Shown one piece after another: positions 1 through 8,346 of a stretch of 64,000 bases of DNA (the stretch's first letter is position 1; each line of letters starts with the position of its first letter). This DNA is from Skermanella sp. TT6 (GTDB taxonomy: Bacteria > Pseudomonadota > Alphaproteobacteria > Azospirillales > Azospirillaceae): the NCBI RefSeq assembly GCF_016653635.2, contig NZ_CP067420.1, forward strand, positions 4,924,001 to 4,988,000, given 5' to 3'. Under the pieces are notes generated by a model, which was not told where the DNA came from, ran no database searches, and saw nothing but the letters and a program-made list of their open reading frames with translations. The translations under genes and the position numbers were made by a program.

Positions 1-367
1 GGCGCGCTTCCGCTTCCTGCGCCAGATGCCGCTGCCCGACTTCCTGTCGTTGGTGGCGTGCAGCGACGTCATGCTCGACCCGCTGCACTACAGCGGCGGC
101 AACACCAGCCTGGAGGCCTTCGCGCTCGGCACCCCGATCGTCACCTGGCCCGGTGCCTTCATGCGCGGCCGCCACACCCACGGCTTCTACCGCCTGATGG
201 GCCTGGACGACTGCGTCGCCCGAGACCACGCCCACTATGTCGACCTCGCCCTCGACCTCGCCAGCCAGCCAGACCGCAGGGCCCACGTCATCCGACGCGT
301 CCTCGACCGCGCGCCCCTCCTGTTCGACGACGCCAAAAGCGTCCGGGCCATCGAAAACGAAATCCTC
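1..367 (+). repeat. Long direct repeat, copy 1 (copy 2 at 12318-12684)
   Basis: Aligned by eye at a constant offset of 12317, this stretch matches 12318-12684 with only a handful of substitutions (base 37, a short cluster near 312-314, and about 369 onward where the copies part). It codes for the C-terminal part of two paralogous glycosyltransferases in the same orientation. The left edge of the repeat lies outside the window. Confidence 0.93.
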
Positions 368-379
368 CGGACACCTTGA
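2..379 (+). CDS. SPINDLY/OGT-like TPR glycosyltransferase, C-terminal fragment (gene starts before the window)
   Basis: This is the 3' end of a gene that begins upstream; the open frame runs in from base 2 and stops at TGA 377-379. The 125 visible residues are the last part of a family-41 (O-GlcNAc transferase/SPINDLY-like) catalytic domain, including the YSGGNTSLEA segment that lies in the sugar-nucleotide site of this family. The sequence nearly repeats the end of the complete gene at 10132-12696, with one silent change at base 37, one Ala/Val change near 310, and divergence in the last four codons. The role is inferred: with the flagellin gene nearby it probably glycosylates flagellin or another cytosolic target. 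The first ATG at 26 is internal, not a start. Confidence 0.85.
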   Translation, partial: ARFRFLRQMPLPDFLSLVACSDVMLDPLHYSGGNTSLEAFALGTPIVTWPGAFMRGRHTHGFYRLMGLDDCVARDHAHYVDLALDLASQPDRRAHVIRRVLDRAPLLFDDAKSVRAIENEILRTP

Positions 380-399
380 GCCTTTTCGCCAGCGAAAAA

Positions 400-429
400 G
401 GCCGGAGGAGGGTTGCCCCTCTTCCGGCC
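400..429 (-). terminator. Rho-independent terminator of the TPR-methyltransferase gene
   Basis: Arms 400-412 and 417-429 form a GC-rich hairpin with one mismatch and a 4-base loop. Read on the minus strand it is followed at once by a run of five T (from base 399 down). It lies 30 bases past the stop of the minus-strand gene ending at 459. A second weaker inverted repeat at about 381-401 may serve the plus-strand gene but has no T-run. Confidence 0.7.
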
Positions 430-458
430 CATGCCGCCCGCTACCCTGGACCGGACGG

Positions 459-1793
459 TCAGGCCGTCTTCTGGGCGACGAAGATCATGCCGAACACGGG
501 CCGGCCGCCGCTGTTGCGAAGCTGCTCGCGCGCGACCGACAGCACCTTGAAACCGGCATCGGCCAGGGCCTTCTGGACATAGGTCCGACGGTGGGCGAAC
601 CGGCCGGCGGCCGAAACCTCGAAGTCCGCCAGGAACGACTCCTCCACCGAGAAGGCGAACAGACCGTCGGCCTCGACGGCCGCCGCCACCTTGGCGAAGA
701 ACTCCTCCAGGCGGCCGATATAGCCGCACACGTCGGCGGCGGCGACGACGGAGTAGGCCCGGTCGATCTCTCCCAGGGAGACCTGCAGGTCGGCGGCCTC
801 GAGCTGGTCGTAGATCCCCTTCTCCAGGGCCAGCTTCAGCATGTTGCGGGAGATATCGACGCCCTTCTGGAAGTCCGCGATATCGCGCAGCATGACGCCG
901 GTCAAACCGGTGCCGCAGCCGAGGTCCAGCACGGAGGCGAAGCGGGTCCTGCCCGGGACGGCCTTCAGCAGGTAGCGCCGGATCAGCCCGGGGACGCGGT
1001 AGCGCAGCTTCTCGATGACGTCCTGCTCGTAAAAGCTGGCATACTCGTCGAACATCCCTTCCACGAAGTTCGTCGGGATCGAGTCCATGTCCTCGTCCCG
1101 CAGCAGGGAGAGCATGTGCTTCGATTTCCAGTTCGTCGGATCGAGCTCCACCGCCCTCTGGAACGCGGCGAGGGCTTCGGCGTTGCGGCCCGGGATCCTG
1201 TGCAGCGCATTGCCCAGGTTGTGGTACAGCTCGGGGACCTCGACGATCGCCAGGGTCCGCCGGCACGCCTCGACGCTGCGGCCGTATTCCTTGAGCGAAT
1301 TCAAGGCGCTGGACAGGTTGACCGCGGCGTCCAGCATGTCCGGATGAACCGCCAGGACCGCCTCGAACAGCTCCACCGCGGCGAGGTGCTCGCCCTGCCC
1401 CATCATGGCGAGGCCAAGGTTGATATAGAGCTGCGGATGCTGCTCCGGTTCGGAATTGTTGATCGCCTTGACATGGAAGACGACCGCCTCGTCGAACATC
1501 TTCATCTGCTGGAGATGCACCGCGAGGCTGTTCAGCAGTTCCCAATCGCGCGGCCGGGCCATCACGGCGGTGGCGAGATCCTGGATGCCGTCGCTCAGTT
1601 CGCCCTGCCGGGCCCGGCAGGTGCCGCGCAGCGCCAGCAGGTCGGCATCCTCGGGCTGATCGATCATCGCGGCATCGACCGCGGACCGCGCGCCTTCCAG
1701 GTCGCCGCGCGTCAGCAGGATCGTGGCGCGCTGCTTGAGGTCCGCCAGGTCGGCGGCGTCGGCCGGCATTTCCATGGTCATTTCAGCAGACAT
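459..1793 (-). CDS. TPR-repeat, SAM-dependent methyltransferase fusion protein
   Basis: The protein has 444 residues. The first ~230 are helical tetratricopeptide-like repeats (N-x-G/L-A patterns). Residues ~260-400 form a class I SAM-dependent methyltransferase with the glycine-rich motif VLDLGCGTGLTG. TPR-methyltransferase fusions of this type are common beside polysaccharide and protein glycosylation genes. The acceptor is unknown; given flagellin, glycosyltransferases and sugar-nucleotide enzymes around it, methylation of flagellin or its glycan is a reasonable inference. It is the last gene of the minus-strand flagellin group and is followed by a good terminator. The start ATG at 1793 fits; an internal Met at residue 5 or 7 is possible. 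Confidence 0.85.
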   Translation of the reverse strand: MSAEMTMEMPADAADLADLKQRATILLTRGDLEGARSAVDAAMIDQPEDADLLALRGTCRARQGELSDGIQDLATAVMARPRDWELLNSLAVHLQQMKMFDEAVVFHVKAINNSEPEQHPQLYINLGLAMMGQGEHLAAVELFEAVLAVHPDMLDAAVNLSSALNSLKEYGRSVEACRRTLAIVEVPELYHNLGNALHRIPGRNAEALAAFQRAVELDPTNWKSKHMLSLLRDEDMDSIPTNFVEGMFDEYASFYEQDVIEKLRYRVPGLIRRYLLKAVPGRTRFASVLDLGCGTGLTGVMLRDIADFQKGVDISRNMLKLALEKGIYDQLEAADLQVSLGEIDRAYSVVAAADVCGYIGRLEEFFAKVAAAVEADGLFAFSVEESFLADFEVSAAGRFAHRRTYVQKALADAGFKVLSVAREQLRNSGGRPVFGMIFVAQKTA

Positions 1794-1886
1794 TCATCTT
1801 CTCCAGATCCCGGCGCTCGGCCGGTGTTGCGGCGGACACCGCCGGCGCGGAGGAAGGCCGCCGCCAGGGCTGGGGTGTCCGGCATC

Positions 1887-2627
1887 TCACGCAAAGAGGT
1901 TCAGGACGTACTTGTTGGACCCGGTCGAAGACCGGCCATCGTCGGACGCCATCAGGAAACGCTGGGCCAGCTTGTCTACGAATTTGCCGTCCTTTAGATC
2001 GGACAGCTTCAACCGTTTCTCGATCGCCGCTGCCTGCGCTTCGACCGACTGGTTGGCGAGTTGCAGCGGAAGGCCGAGCGCCGTGGTCACGACATGGCGC
2101 ATCCGCTGATCACCCAGGATCTCGTACGTATTCTTGACGGAGGAAGCGTTCTCTTTGAAATACAAGGCTAACGGGACTGCCGAATTCTGAGAGGCCAAGC
2201 CGGCGTCATACTTGTTCTTGACGTACAGCTCGGCCAAGTCCGCCTTTGTGCTCTCGCGCTGGATCGTGCCGAGGCCGTTCTCGCCGAGCTTGAGAAGGCT
2301 GGCCGCCGTCTTGAAGCGCTTGTCGATCAGCTTGTTCATCAAGGCGTCCGGATCGTCGGCCTTCTGGGTCAGGACCTTCTTGAGAAGGCCCATCTTGCCG
2401 GTTTCCTTGCCCAGGTCGACGGCGTCCAGCACGAACTGGATCATCCGCCTGTCCTTGAACAGGTCGTCGACGGACTTCACGCTCTGGATGTTCTTGTTGA
2501 AGTAATCGACCTCCGCCTTGACGTCCTTCCGCTCCGCCATCTTCTCAAGCGCCGCGTCGCCCTGCTTCAGGGCGAGCTTGTATGCGGCGATCGCCGGCAT
2601 CTTGGCGAAGACGAGGCTGCTGGACAT
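1887..2627 (-). CDS. DUF1217 family flagellar-associated protein
   Basis: This is a 246-residue, mostly helical, lysine-rich protein without signal peptide or membrane segment. Sequence features (FFNKNI/VDYFNKNIQSVKSVDDLF-type start and an RFLMA...LNLF end) match the DUF1217 family, which in alphaproteobacteria is found beside flagellar genes. The molecular role is not established. It lies between flaF and the TPR-methyltransferase, 45 bases downstream of flaF on the same strand, and is probably co-transcribed with flagellin and flaF. Confidence 0.78.
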   Translation of the reverse strand: MSSSLVFAKMPAIAAYKLALKQGDAALEKMAERKDVKAEVDYFNKNIQSVKSVDDLFKDRRMIQFVLDAVDLGKETGKMGLLKKVLTQKADDPDALMNKLIDKRFKTAASLLKLGENGLGTIQRESTKADLAELYVKNKYDAGLASQNSAVPLALYFKENASSVKNTYEILGDQRMRHVVTTALGLPLQLANQSVEAQAAAIEKRLKLSDLKDGKFVDKLAQRFLMASDDGRSSTGSNKYVLNLFA

Positions 2628-2672
2628 GGTCGGACTCCGCGATGTCGTCTGATCTCTTCCCGGCCGGCCCCC

Positions 2673-3077
2673 TTACGCCGGAGGGATCTCGGTCGGCAGG
2701 CCCGCGCCGGCGGCCATCTCGGGCTGCGCCGCAAGGCCTTCGATCATCTGGGTATTGATGTCGATCAGGAAATCGACATCCAGGGTTCCGGTGATGTTCT
2801 GGTCGATCTCGCGGATCACCGTCTGGCCGATCGAGATGATCTGGGCGCGCAGCGGTGCCGGCAGGCGGTTCTGGTCGTCCTGCAGCAGCTTGACGATGGT
2901 CATCCAGAGCAGCTTGTCGTCCGAGGCGGCGCGGACGAGGTCCATGCCGTTCGGATTCGCCTTGCCCTGGATCAGGCCAAACGTGACTCGCTTGAAGAGA
3001 TTGGCCTCTTGCGAGCGATAATCGGTCTTCATCATCGCCGCTTGTTTGTAGGCATTGATCTTCGAGTTCATTGCCAC
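2673..3077 (-). CDS. flaF: FlaF, flagellin assembly and translation regulator
   Basis: This 134-residue protein matches the FlaF family: an N-terminal YKQAA segment, the block ANLFKRVTFGLI, the WMTIVKLLQDD core and the ending with LIDINTQMIEGL. FlaF is a cytosolic partner of flagellin needed for flagellin synthesis or secretion, and acts with and against FlbT. It lies directly downstream of flagellin (129 bases apart) on the same strand. flbT itself is separated, on the other strand at 12972, which differs from the adjacent flaF-flbT order of many alphaproteobacteria. Confidence 0.9.
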   Translation of the reverse strand: MAMNSKINAYKQAAMMKTDYRSQEANLFKRVTFGLIQGKANPNGMDLVRAASDDKLLWMTIVKLLQDDQNRLPAPLRAQIISIGQTVIREIDQNITGTLDVDFLIDINTQMIEGLAAQPEMAAGAGLPTEIPPA

Positions 3078-3206
3078 TTCCGTTCAGAACTGCAATTAGC
3101 TGGTGATTTCAAGGGAAGGGAGCCGCAGGAACCGCCGGAAGGGCCGCAAGGCCACCGCCCCCCTCCCCGGAACGGCGCCCGGAGAGGGTTGGACGCGGGT
3201 TCGACC

Positions 3207-4025
3207 TTAACGGAACAGGCCCAGCAGCGACTGCGGCGACTGGTTGGCGATCGACAGCGCCTGGCTGGACAGCTGCTGCTTCACCTGCAGGGACTGCAGC
3301 CGCGCGCTCTCCTTCGCGAGGTCGGCGTCGACGATGGCGCCCAGGCCGGTGTTGGTCGCGTCGGCGATCGCGTTGTTGAACCCGATCTGGTTCGTGATGC
3401 GCCGGCTGTCGGCGGCCAGCTGGTTCATGGCGCGGCCGAGGTTGCTTTCGGCGTTGGCCAACGCGCCGGTCGTCGCGATCAGCGCCGCGGCGGCCGAGTA
3501 GTCGGACGCGGCGGAAAGCTGCCCGTAAACGGCGGACGCCAGGTTCTGCGCCGTCACCGTGATGTTGCCGCCGTCGATGTTGGAGATGATCGACTGGTTG
3601 GTTCCGGTATTGATCAGGGTGATGTTGTTGTACTTGGCGTCCTTGATGAAGTTGTCGATGTCGTTCTTCAGCGTGTTGTACTGGTTCTCGTAGTTCGTGC
3701 GGTCCGCACCGGTCAGCGCCTGGTCGGCAAGCTTGGTGAGGACGACGCGGACATCCTGGAGCGACTTGGAGATGTTTTCGCCGGCCTTGACGGCGACGTC
3801 GATCATGCCCTTGCCGACCGCGAGACGCTCGTTCACCGCGCCGATCGCCTTGACGTCGCTGCGGATGCCTTCCGCGACGGCATAGGACGCGCCGTCGTCG
3901 TAGGCGTCGGCGACGTTCAGGCCGGTGCTGATGCGCTTCTGGGTGGTCGACAGCGAGTCGCTGACGCTGTTCAGGTTCTTCAGGGCGATCATCGCCCCGA
4001 TGTTGGTATTAACCGAGTTGGCCAC
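3207..4025 (-). CDS. fliC: Flagellin
   Basis: The protein has 272 residues from a GTG start at 4025. The conserved D0/D1 ends are present: an N-terminal VNTNIGAMIALKNLN block with RISTGL, and a C-terminal block ending SLLGLFR. The variable centre is short, as in other alphaproteobacterial flagellins. An ATG at 4037 is in frame, but the strong Shine-Dalgarno GGAGG lies inside that longer frame, five bases before the GTG, and family members begin at this point (MANSVNTN), so the GTG is preferred. It heads a minus-strand group with flaF, DUF1217 and the methyltransferase. A CtrA-like box lies 63-77 bases upstream. The secreted filament subunit may be glycosylated by neighbouring enzymes (inference). 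Confidence 0.95.
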   Translation of the reverse strand: MANSVNTNIGAMIALKNLNSVSDSLSTTQKRISTGLNVADAYDDGASYAVAEGIRSDVKAIGAVNERLAVGKGMIDVAVKAGENISKSLQDVRVVLTKLADQALTGADRTNYENQYNTLKNDIDNFIKDAKYNNITLINTGTNQSIISNIDGGNITVTAQNLASAVYGQLSAASDYSAAAALIATTGALANAESNLGRAMNQLAADSRRITNQIGFNNAIADATNTGLGAIVDADLAKESARLQSLQVKQQLSSQALSIANQSPQSLLGLFR

Positions 4026-4087
4026 CGGTGCCTCCATTTTGGATAGATTGCGGTCTTCTTCCGCGACTCGATGGTAAGCCCAGACCG

Positions 4088-4102
4088 TAAAAAGAGTCTT
4101 AA
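4088..4102 (-). promoter_or_regulatory. CtrA-like box upstream of flagellin
   Basis: On plus the sequence is TAAA-N7-TTAA, that is TTAA-N7-TTTA on the gene strand, 7 of 8 matches to the CtrA consensus TTAA-N7-TTAA. Its spacer contains a GAGTC (a GANTC, CcrM-type site, 4094-4098). Two more GANTC sites lie at 4065-4069 and 4109-4113. No sigma-54 signature was found here. Confidence 0.5.
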
Positions 4103-4215
4103 TTGCCGGATTCCCGGGAGGGACATCCGCATCTTGAGTTGCATGCGAAACATCAGGAAATCCGCGGTTCTCCGCCCTTCCGGGCAGCGGCCCGCCGACA
4201 GCTACGGGCGCTTTC

Positions 4216-5388
4216 TCACGGGAAAAGGGAAAGCAGCGTGTTAAAAAATGTCGCGGGGTTGTGATATGCCCGGCACCGCTCGCCCGCTGCGGGGCCGAGC
4301 GCCCGAAGGTCCTGCCAGTCGCCGGCCAGGCGGACGAGGGCCTCCTCGACGGCGTCCACGGTGAAATCGGCGGCGCGCGCGGGCGTGTGGCCGAGGCGGG
4401 CGGACTCCAGGTCCATCCAGGAACCGGACGTGATCAGCACGGGCTTGCCGGTTCCGACCGCCTCCAGATAGACGTGGGAGGTGCGGACGTCGTAGATGTC
4501 GGGCTGATAGGGAACCAGCACCGCGTCGGCGCTCGACAGCAACGCCAGGTAATCCGCCTCGGACAGGTTCCGGTCGATGAAGTCGACCTCCTGCAGGTCC
4601 CGGCGCCATTCCCCCAGGAGCGACCCGAGCAGTTCCGGCCGGCCGCACTGGATCGTGAAGTCGATGCCGGCCAGGGCCGCGGGACGGCGGCGCAGCGACT
4701 CGACGATCAGGTGGATGCCCTTTTCCTCCCGCGCCTCGCCCAGATACACGAAACGGGGCCTGCGGGCTCCTCCCTCGCGGAGGGTCACGGCGGGATAGCG
4801 GATCGGGATGGGCAGGCTCGGCATCTCGAAACCGGCGAGCTTGCCGTAGAAGCGGGCCAGGCCGGCATTGTCGCAGGCCATCATCACGCGGTCCGCCGGG
4901 AACTCGGTCCAGAGCGAGACGGCGTAGCGTTCCAGCGCCACCGCGATCTCGTGATACCGGCGCGCCAGGTGGAACCAGGGCGGAAAGCGCAGGACGAGGC
5001 AGACGCGCGGCTTGGGGTCGGGAAGGCTGCGGTACCAAAGGTAAAGGCCGACCATCTCGCTGCCCAGCACGGTGTGCATGACCACGATGTCGTCGGCCGC
5101 GAAATCGACCGGCACGCCGTCGCACAGGTTGCGGCAGAAGCTGGCGTTCTTGGTCGACCAGTTCTGGATCGGCGCCAGTTCCGGCAGGCCGGCGGTCTTG
5201 GCGTAGGAGTGCAGGTCGAAGATCAGGCGGGCGTCGAACTGGTCCTCGATCGCCGGGTCCATTCCCTTGAACCCGTAGAACACCGAAGGCAACCCATGGG
5301 CGGCCGCCTGTTCCCGCAGCACGAGATCCAGGTGGTAATGATGGCCGGCGGTGCTGTCCAGGCCGGGATCGAGGACGACGAGTTTCAT
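4216..5388 (-). CDS. Glycosyltransferase, GT-B fold (family 4-like)
   Basis: This is a 390-residue protein. The N-terminal part carries an AGHHYHL loop typical of the acceptor domain. The C-terminal half has the GT4 signature pattern: YLGEAREEKGI (about residue 220), LLSSADAVLVPY (about 290) and a following EAVGTGKPVLI block with the family's E-x7-E-like glutamate. It probably transfers a sugar from a nucleotide donor in the cytosol. It is sandwiched between flagellin and flgL, which suggests a role in flagellin glycosylation (inference). Start ATG 5388 is the first available and matches family length. Confidence 0.83.
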   Translation of the reverse strand: MKLVVLDPGLDSTAGHHYHLDLVLREQAAAHGLPSVFYGFKGMDPAIEDQFDARLIFDLHSYAKTAGLPELAPIQNWSTKNASFCRNLCDGVPVDFAADDIVVMHTVLGSEMVGLYLWYRSLPDPKPRVCLVLRFPPWFHLARRYHEIAVALERYAVSLWTEFPADRVMMACDNAGLARFYGKLAGFEMPSLPIPIRYPAVTLREGGARRPRFVYLGEAREEKGIHLIVESLRRRPAALAGIDFTIQCGRPELLGSLLGEWRRDLQEVDFIDRNLSEADYLALLSSADAVLVPYQPDIYDVRTSHVYLEAVGTGKPVLITSGSWMDLESARLGHTPARAADFTVDAVEEALVRLAGDWQDLRALGPAAGERCRAYHNPATFFNTLLSLFP

Positions 5389-5482
5389 CAGGCTTCCCGC
5401 ATGAGGTCGAAGCGGCTGGTTAGCACCGGCATGGTTGACGAGTCGTGAAGCCTCACTCCGCGGGAGCCGGGCGGCCGTGACG

Positions 5483-6517
5483 CTACAGGAAGTCGATCAG
5501 GTTCACCTGCCGCAGGGTCGAGGTGACCTTGTACGACGCCTGGAGCTGGGTCTGGATCAGCTGCAGCTTGGTGATCGCCTCCGCCATGTCGACGTCCTCG
5601 ACGGCACCCAGGTTCGTCCTGGCCGTCTGGGCGGTCACGTCGTGCTGGTTGTCGATCGCCTCCATCCGCTTGTAGGTGGAGCCGAGGATGCCGACATGGT
5701 TGTCCAGGTTCTTGGCGGCGCTGTCCAGCGCGTTGCGCGTGGCGTCCAGCATGGTGGTGTAGTCGGCGAACGATCCCGGATTGGCGGGATCGTAGGTCAG
5801 GGTCGCGGCGGTCGCCAGGCTGCGCAGGATCTCGCGGAACGGGGCGAGTTCCCCGGGGGGCGGGGCCGGGCTTTCCGGTCCGTTGGCGCGGACCTGGTAG
5901 CTGAGGTCGAGGTTGCGGTCCACCCGCGCGCGGAGCGGCGACGGATCGGCCGCCTGGAGCGCCGTCGAGAAATAGGCGTCGTCGGTCGCGATCGCCGTGG
6001 TCGCCGCCAGGGTCGCCGCGGCGCCGTTGGCGGCGAAGGCGGTGACTTCGGCCTGCACGTCGGCGAAGAACTGGGCGGAGTCGGGGAACGGCGGATTGTC
6101 GATGTCGCTGCCCGCGAAGATGTAGCGCCCCTCCACCTGGGTGCCGAGAAGCTGCACGATCTCCTCGTAGCCGCGCCGGGCGATATCCTGGACCACCGTC
6201 TGGTTGGGCGGCGGGTTGCCGGTCAGCTTGGTCAGCTGCTCGCGCACGTCGCGCGCCACGTTCTTGATGCGGTCCATGGTCTCGACGGCGCTGGAGACCC
6301 GCAGCTTCGCGGAAGCGATGTTCTTCTGGTAGGTGTCCAGCTCGGTCACCTGGCCGCGCAGGTCGATCGACTGGCGCGCATCGGCGCCCAGCCCGCCGTA
6401 GACGGACGTCTTCTTACCGCTCGACACCTGCGCGGAAGTCTCGGTCAGGCGCTGCTGGATGGCCAGGTTCTGGGTTTGCAGCCGCAGGAACTGTCCGTTG
6501 GTCGAGATCGAGGTCAT
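5483..6517 (-). CDS. flgL: FlgL, hook-filament junction protein (HAP3)
   Basis: The 344-residue protein has flagellin-like ends: an N-terminal helix with LQTQN and VSSGKKTSVYGGLGADARQ, the FlgL/HAP3 hallmark, and a C-terminal amphipathic region with AITKLQLIQTQLQASY. FlgL is exported and forms the outer junction ring between hook and filament. It lies 20 bases downstream of flgK on the same strand, so the two are an operon, as in most flagellated bacteria. Confidence 0.93.
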   Translation of the reverse strand: MTSISTNGQFLRLQTQNLAIQQRLTETSAQVSSGKKTSVYGGLGADARQSIDLRGQVTELDTYQKNIASAKLRVSSAVETMDRIKNVARDVREQLTKLTGNPPPNQTVVQDIARRGYEEIVQLLGTQVEGRYIFAGSDIDNPPFPDSAQFFADVQAEVTAFAANGAAATLAATTAIATDDAYFSTALQAADPSPLRARVDRNLDLSYQVRANGPESPAPPPGELAPFREILRSLATAATLTYDPANPGSFADYTTMLDATRNALDSAAKNLDNHVGILGSTYKRMEAIDNQHDVTAQTARTNLGAVEDVDMAEAITKLQLIQTQLQASYKVTSTLRQVNLIDFL

Positions 6518-6537
6518 GGCCGGACTCCCTGGTCGGA

Positions 6538-8013
6538 TCAGCGCAGGATCGAGATGAGGTCGTTGAACAGCTGCCGGTTGGTCGAGACGACCTGGGCGGA
6601 GCTGGAATAGGAACGCTGCAGCTGGATCAGGAGCGATACTTCCTGATCCAGGTTAACGCCGGATTGATCGGACAGCTTGGTCCTGAGATGGTCGCGCAAC
6701 GTCGTGGCGGGTTCGAGCTGGGCGGTGGTGCTGGCCCGCAGGTTCGTCTGGTGGCTGACCAGCTCGGCGGCGAAGGACGCCAGCGTCGCGCTGCCGGGCA
6801 GCACGGTGCCCAGGTCGGCGTTGGGGCCGAGGCCGGTGGTCTGGAAAGTCCGGTTGCCGCCCAGCACGCCGTCGACGATCGTGCGCAGCAGGTTGCTGTT
6901 CGCCGGGGCGGTCCCCGGCACGATCGGCGATCCGTCGCGCAGCAGGCTCGGGGTGTCGATGACCGCCTGGGCCACCCGGATCTGGTTGGCGAAGCCGACC
7001 GACGAGGTGGGCGGGGAGGCCAGCGGGTCGTCGACCGGAACCACCCCCGTGCTGTCGGTGAACAGCAGGAGCCCGGCGCTCTCGAACGACTCGCCCATGG
7101 TCTGGGCGAACTCGTCGAGCTGGGCCTGGAACCGCGGCAGGGTCTGGTCGCGCAGCTGGAGCAGCCCGCCCAGGCTGCCGCCCTGCGACAGCCGGCCGGT
7201 GACGTCGGTACCGGTCGCGGGATCGCCCAGGCGGATCGGGTCGATGGCGCCCGGATAGGCCGCCTGCGGGTTGATCGAGACCTGGGAGATGGACAGCGGC
7301 TGGTAGCCGGCCTCCAGGTAGGGCTGGCCGAACCGGTCGAGGACCGAGACCGTGCCGTCGCCCCGGCGCATGACGTTGACCTCGATCTGCTCGGAGATCT
7401 TCCGCAACGCCTCGTCCCGCTGGTCTTCCAGGTCGGGCTGGGACTGGCCCGTGGCGGTGAGGGACCGAATCTGCCGGTTGAGGTCGTCGACCCGCTGGAA
7501 CTGGTTGTTCAGGTCGGTCAGCGCGTTCTCGATATCGACCTGGACCTGGGTCCGGATGTCGTTGATGCCGTCGGCAACCCGGTTGAGGGTCCGGGCGACG
7601 GTGTCGGCCAGCGAAACGACCTCGTTCTGGAGCGGAACGGAATTCGGCGTGTCCATCAGCCGGGTGAAGCCGTCCTTCATCCGGTTGAGCACGTTGCCCA
7701 GGGAGCTTTCCGAGCCGGGATCGCCATGCAGGGTCTCGACCTGGCTCAGGTAGCGTTCCTGCACGGTCAGGTTGGCGACCCGGCTGCCCTGCTTGCGCAC
7801 CTCGTTCTGAAGCGCGGTGTCGACCTCGCGTTCGACGTTGCCGGTCTGGACGCCGACGCTCTGGCCCTGGATGACCTGGGTATACTGGGTCTGGATCTTG
7901 CGCGTATAGCCGGGAGTATCGGCATTGGCGATGTTGCGCGAGACGACGTCCAGCCCCTGCTGGACAGTCCGAAGTCCGCTCATCGCCGTGCGCAGGGAAA
8001 CGTCGAGGCCCAT
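6538..8013 (-). CDS. flgK: FlgK, hook-associated protein 1
   Basis: The N-terminus (MGLDVSLRTAMSGL, then VSRNIANADTPGYTR) is the flagellar rod/hook domain shared by FlgK, FlgE and FlgG. The C-terminus ends with the flagellin-like helix LLIQLQRSYSSSAQVVSTNRQLF. The length is 491 residues. I chose ATG 8013, preceded by GGTGGA at a good distance; ATG 8025 is an equal alternative giving four more residues, and the open frame beyond it to 8199 lacks homology. FlgK forms the first junction ring. The gene is followed by flgL and preceded by a sigma-54-type promoter at 8071-8086. Confidence 0.92.
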   Translation of the reverse strand: MGLDVSLRTAMSGLRTVQQGLDVVSRNIANADTPGYTRKIQTQYTQVIQGQSVGVQTGNVEREVDTALQNEVRKQGSRVANLTVQERYLSQVETLHGDPGSESSLGNVLNRMKDGFTRLMDTPNSVPLQNEVVSLADTVARTLNRVADGINDIRTQVQVDIENALTDLNNQFQRVDDLNRQIRSLTATGQSQPDLEDQRDEALRKISEQIEVNVMRRGDGTVSVLDRFGQPYLEAGYQPLSISQVSINPQAAYPGAIDPIRLGDPATGTDVTGRLSQGGSLGGLLQLRDQTLPRFQAQLDEFAQTMGESFESAGLLLFTDSTGVVPVDDPLASPPTSSVGFANQIRVAQAVIDTPSLLRDGSPIVPGTAPANSNLLRTIVDGVLGGNRTFQTTGLGPNADLGTVLPGSATLASFAAELVSHQTNLRASTTAQLEPATTLRDHLRTKLSDQSGVNLDQEVSLLIQLQRSYSSSAQVVSTNRQLFNDLISILR

Positions 8014-8070
8014 CTGATCCACCATCACCCGCAGGTCCCGCCGGATGCGGTGCCTGTCGGCGATCCTCCA

Positions 8071-8086
8071 AGCAATCTCCGGGCCA
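8071..8086 (-). promoter_or_regulatory. Sigma-54 (-24/-12) promoter of flgK-flgL
   Basis: On the minus strand the sequence TGGCCCG-GAGA-TTGCT matches the RpoN consensus TGGCACG-N4-TTGCW with one mismatch. Transcription would start near 8060, giving a leader of about 35-47 bases. The enhancer-binding activator is presumably FlbD (gene at 23563). Confidence 0.7.
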
Positions 8087-8346
8087 GAAGGAAAACTCTT
8101 CGACCGCAAAGGGCTTTCGGGGCGTCGCCGACCACCCGGGGCTCGGCAACGCAGCTGCGCCGGCCTCGAGTCCCGGCAAAATCTGCCGGGGGCATGCATG
8201 CTTTGCCGGGATGCCGGAGCAGAGCGGAGGATGCGGAAACATGCTATTCATGCTAATTCCGATTCATGCGGCGACATGAAGACTTCTGCATTCGATCTTC
8301 CCGCACCTGCCCCAGCCCGTGCACTCCAGTCCAGGACCGCGCAGCC

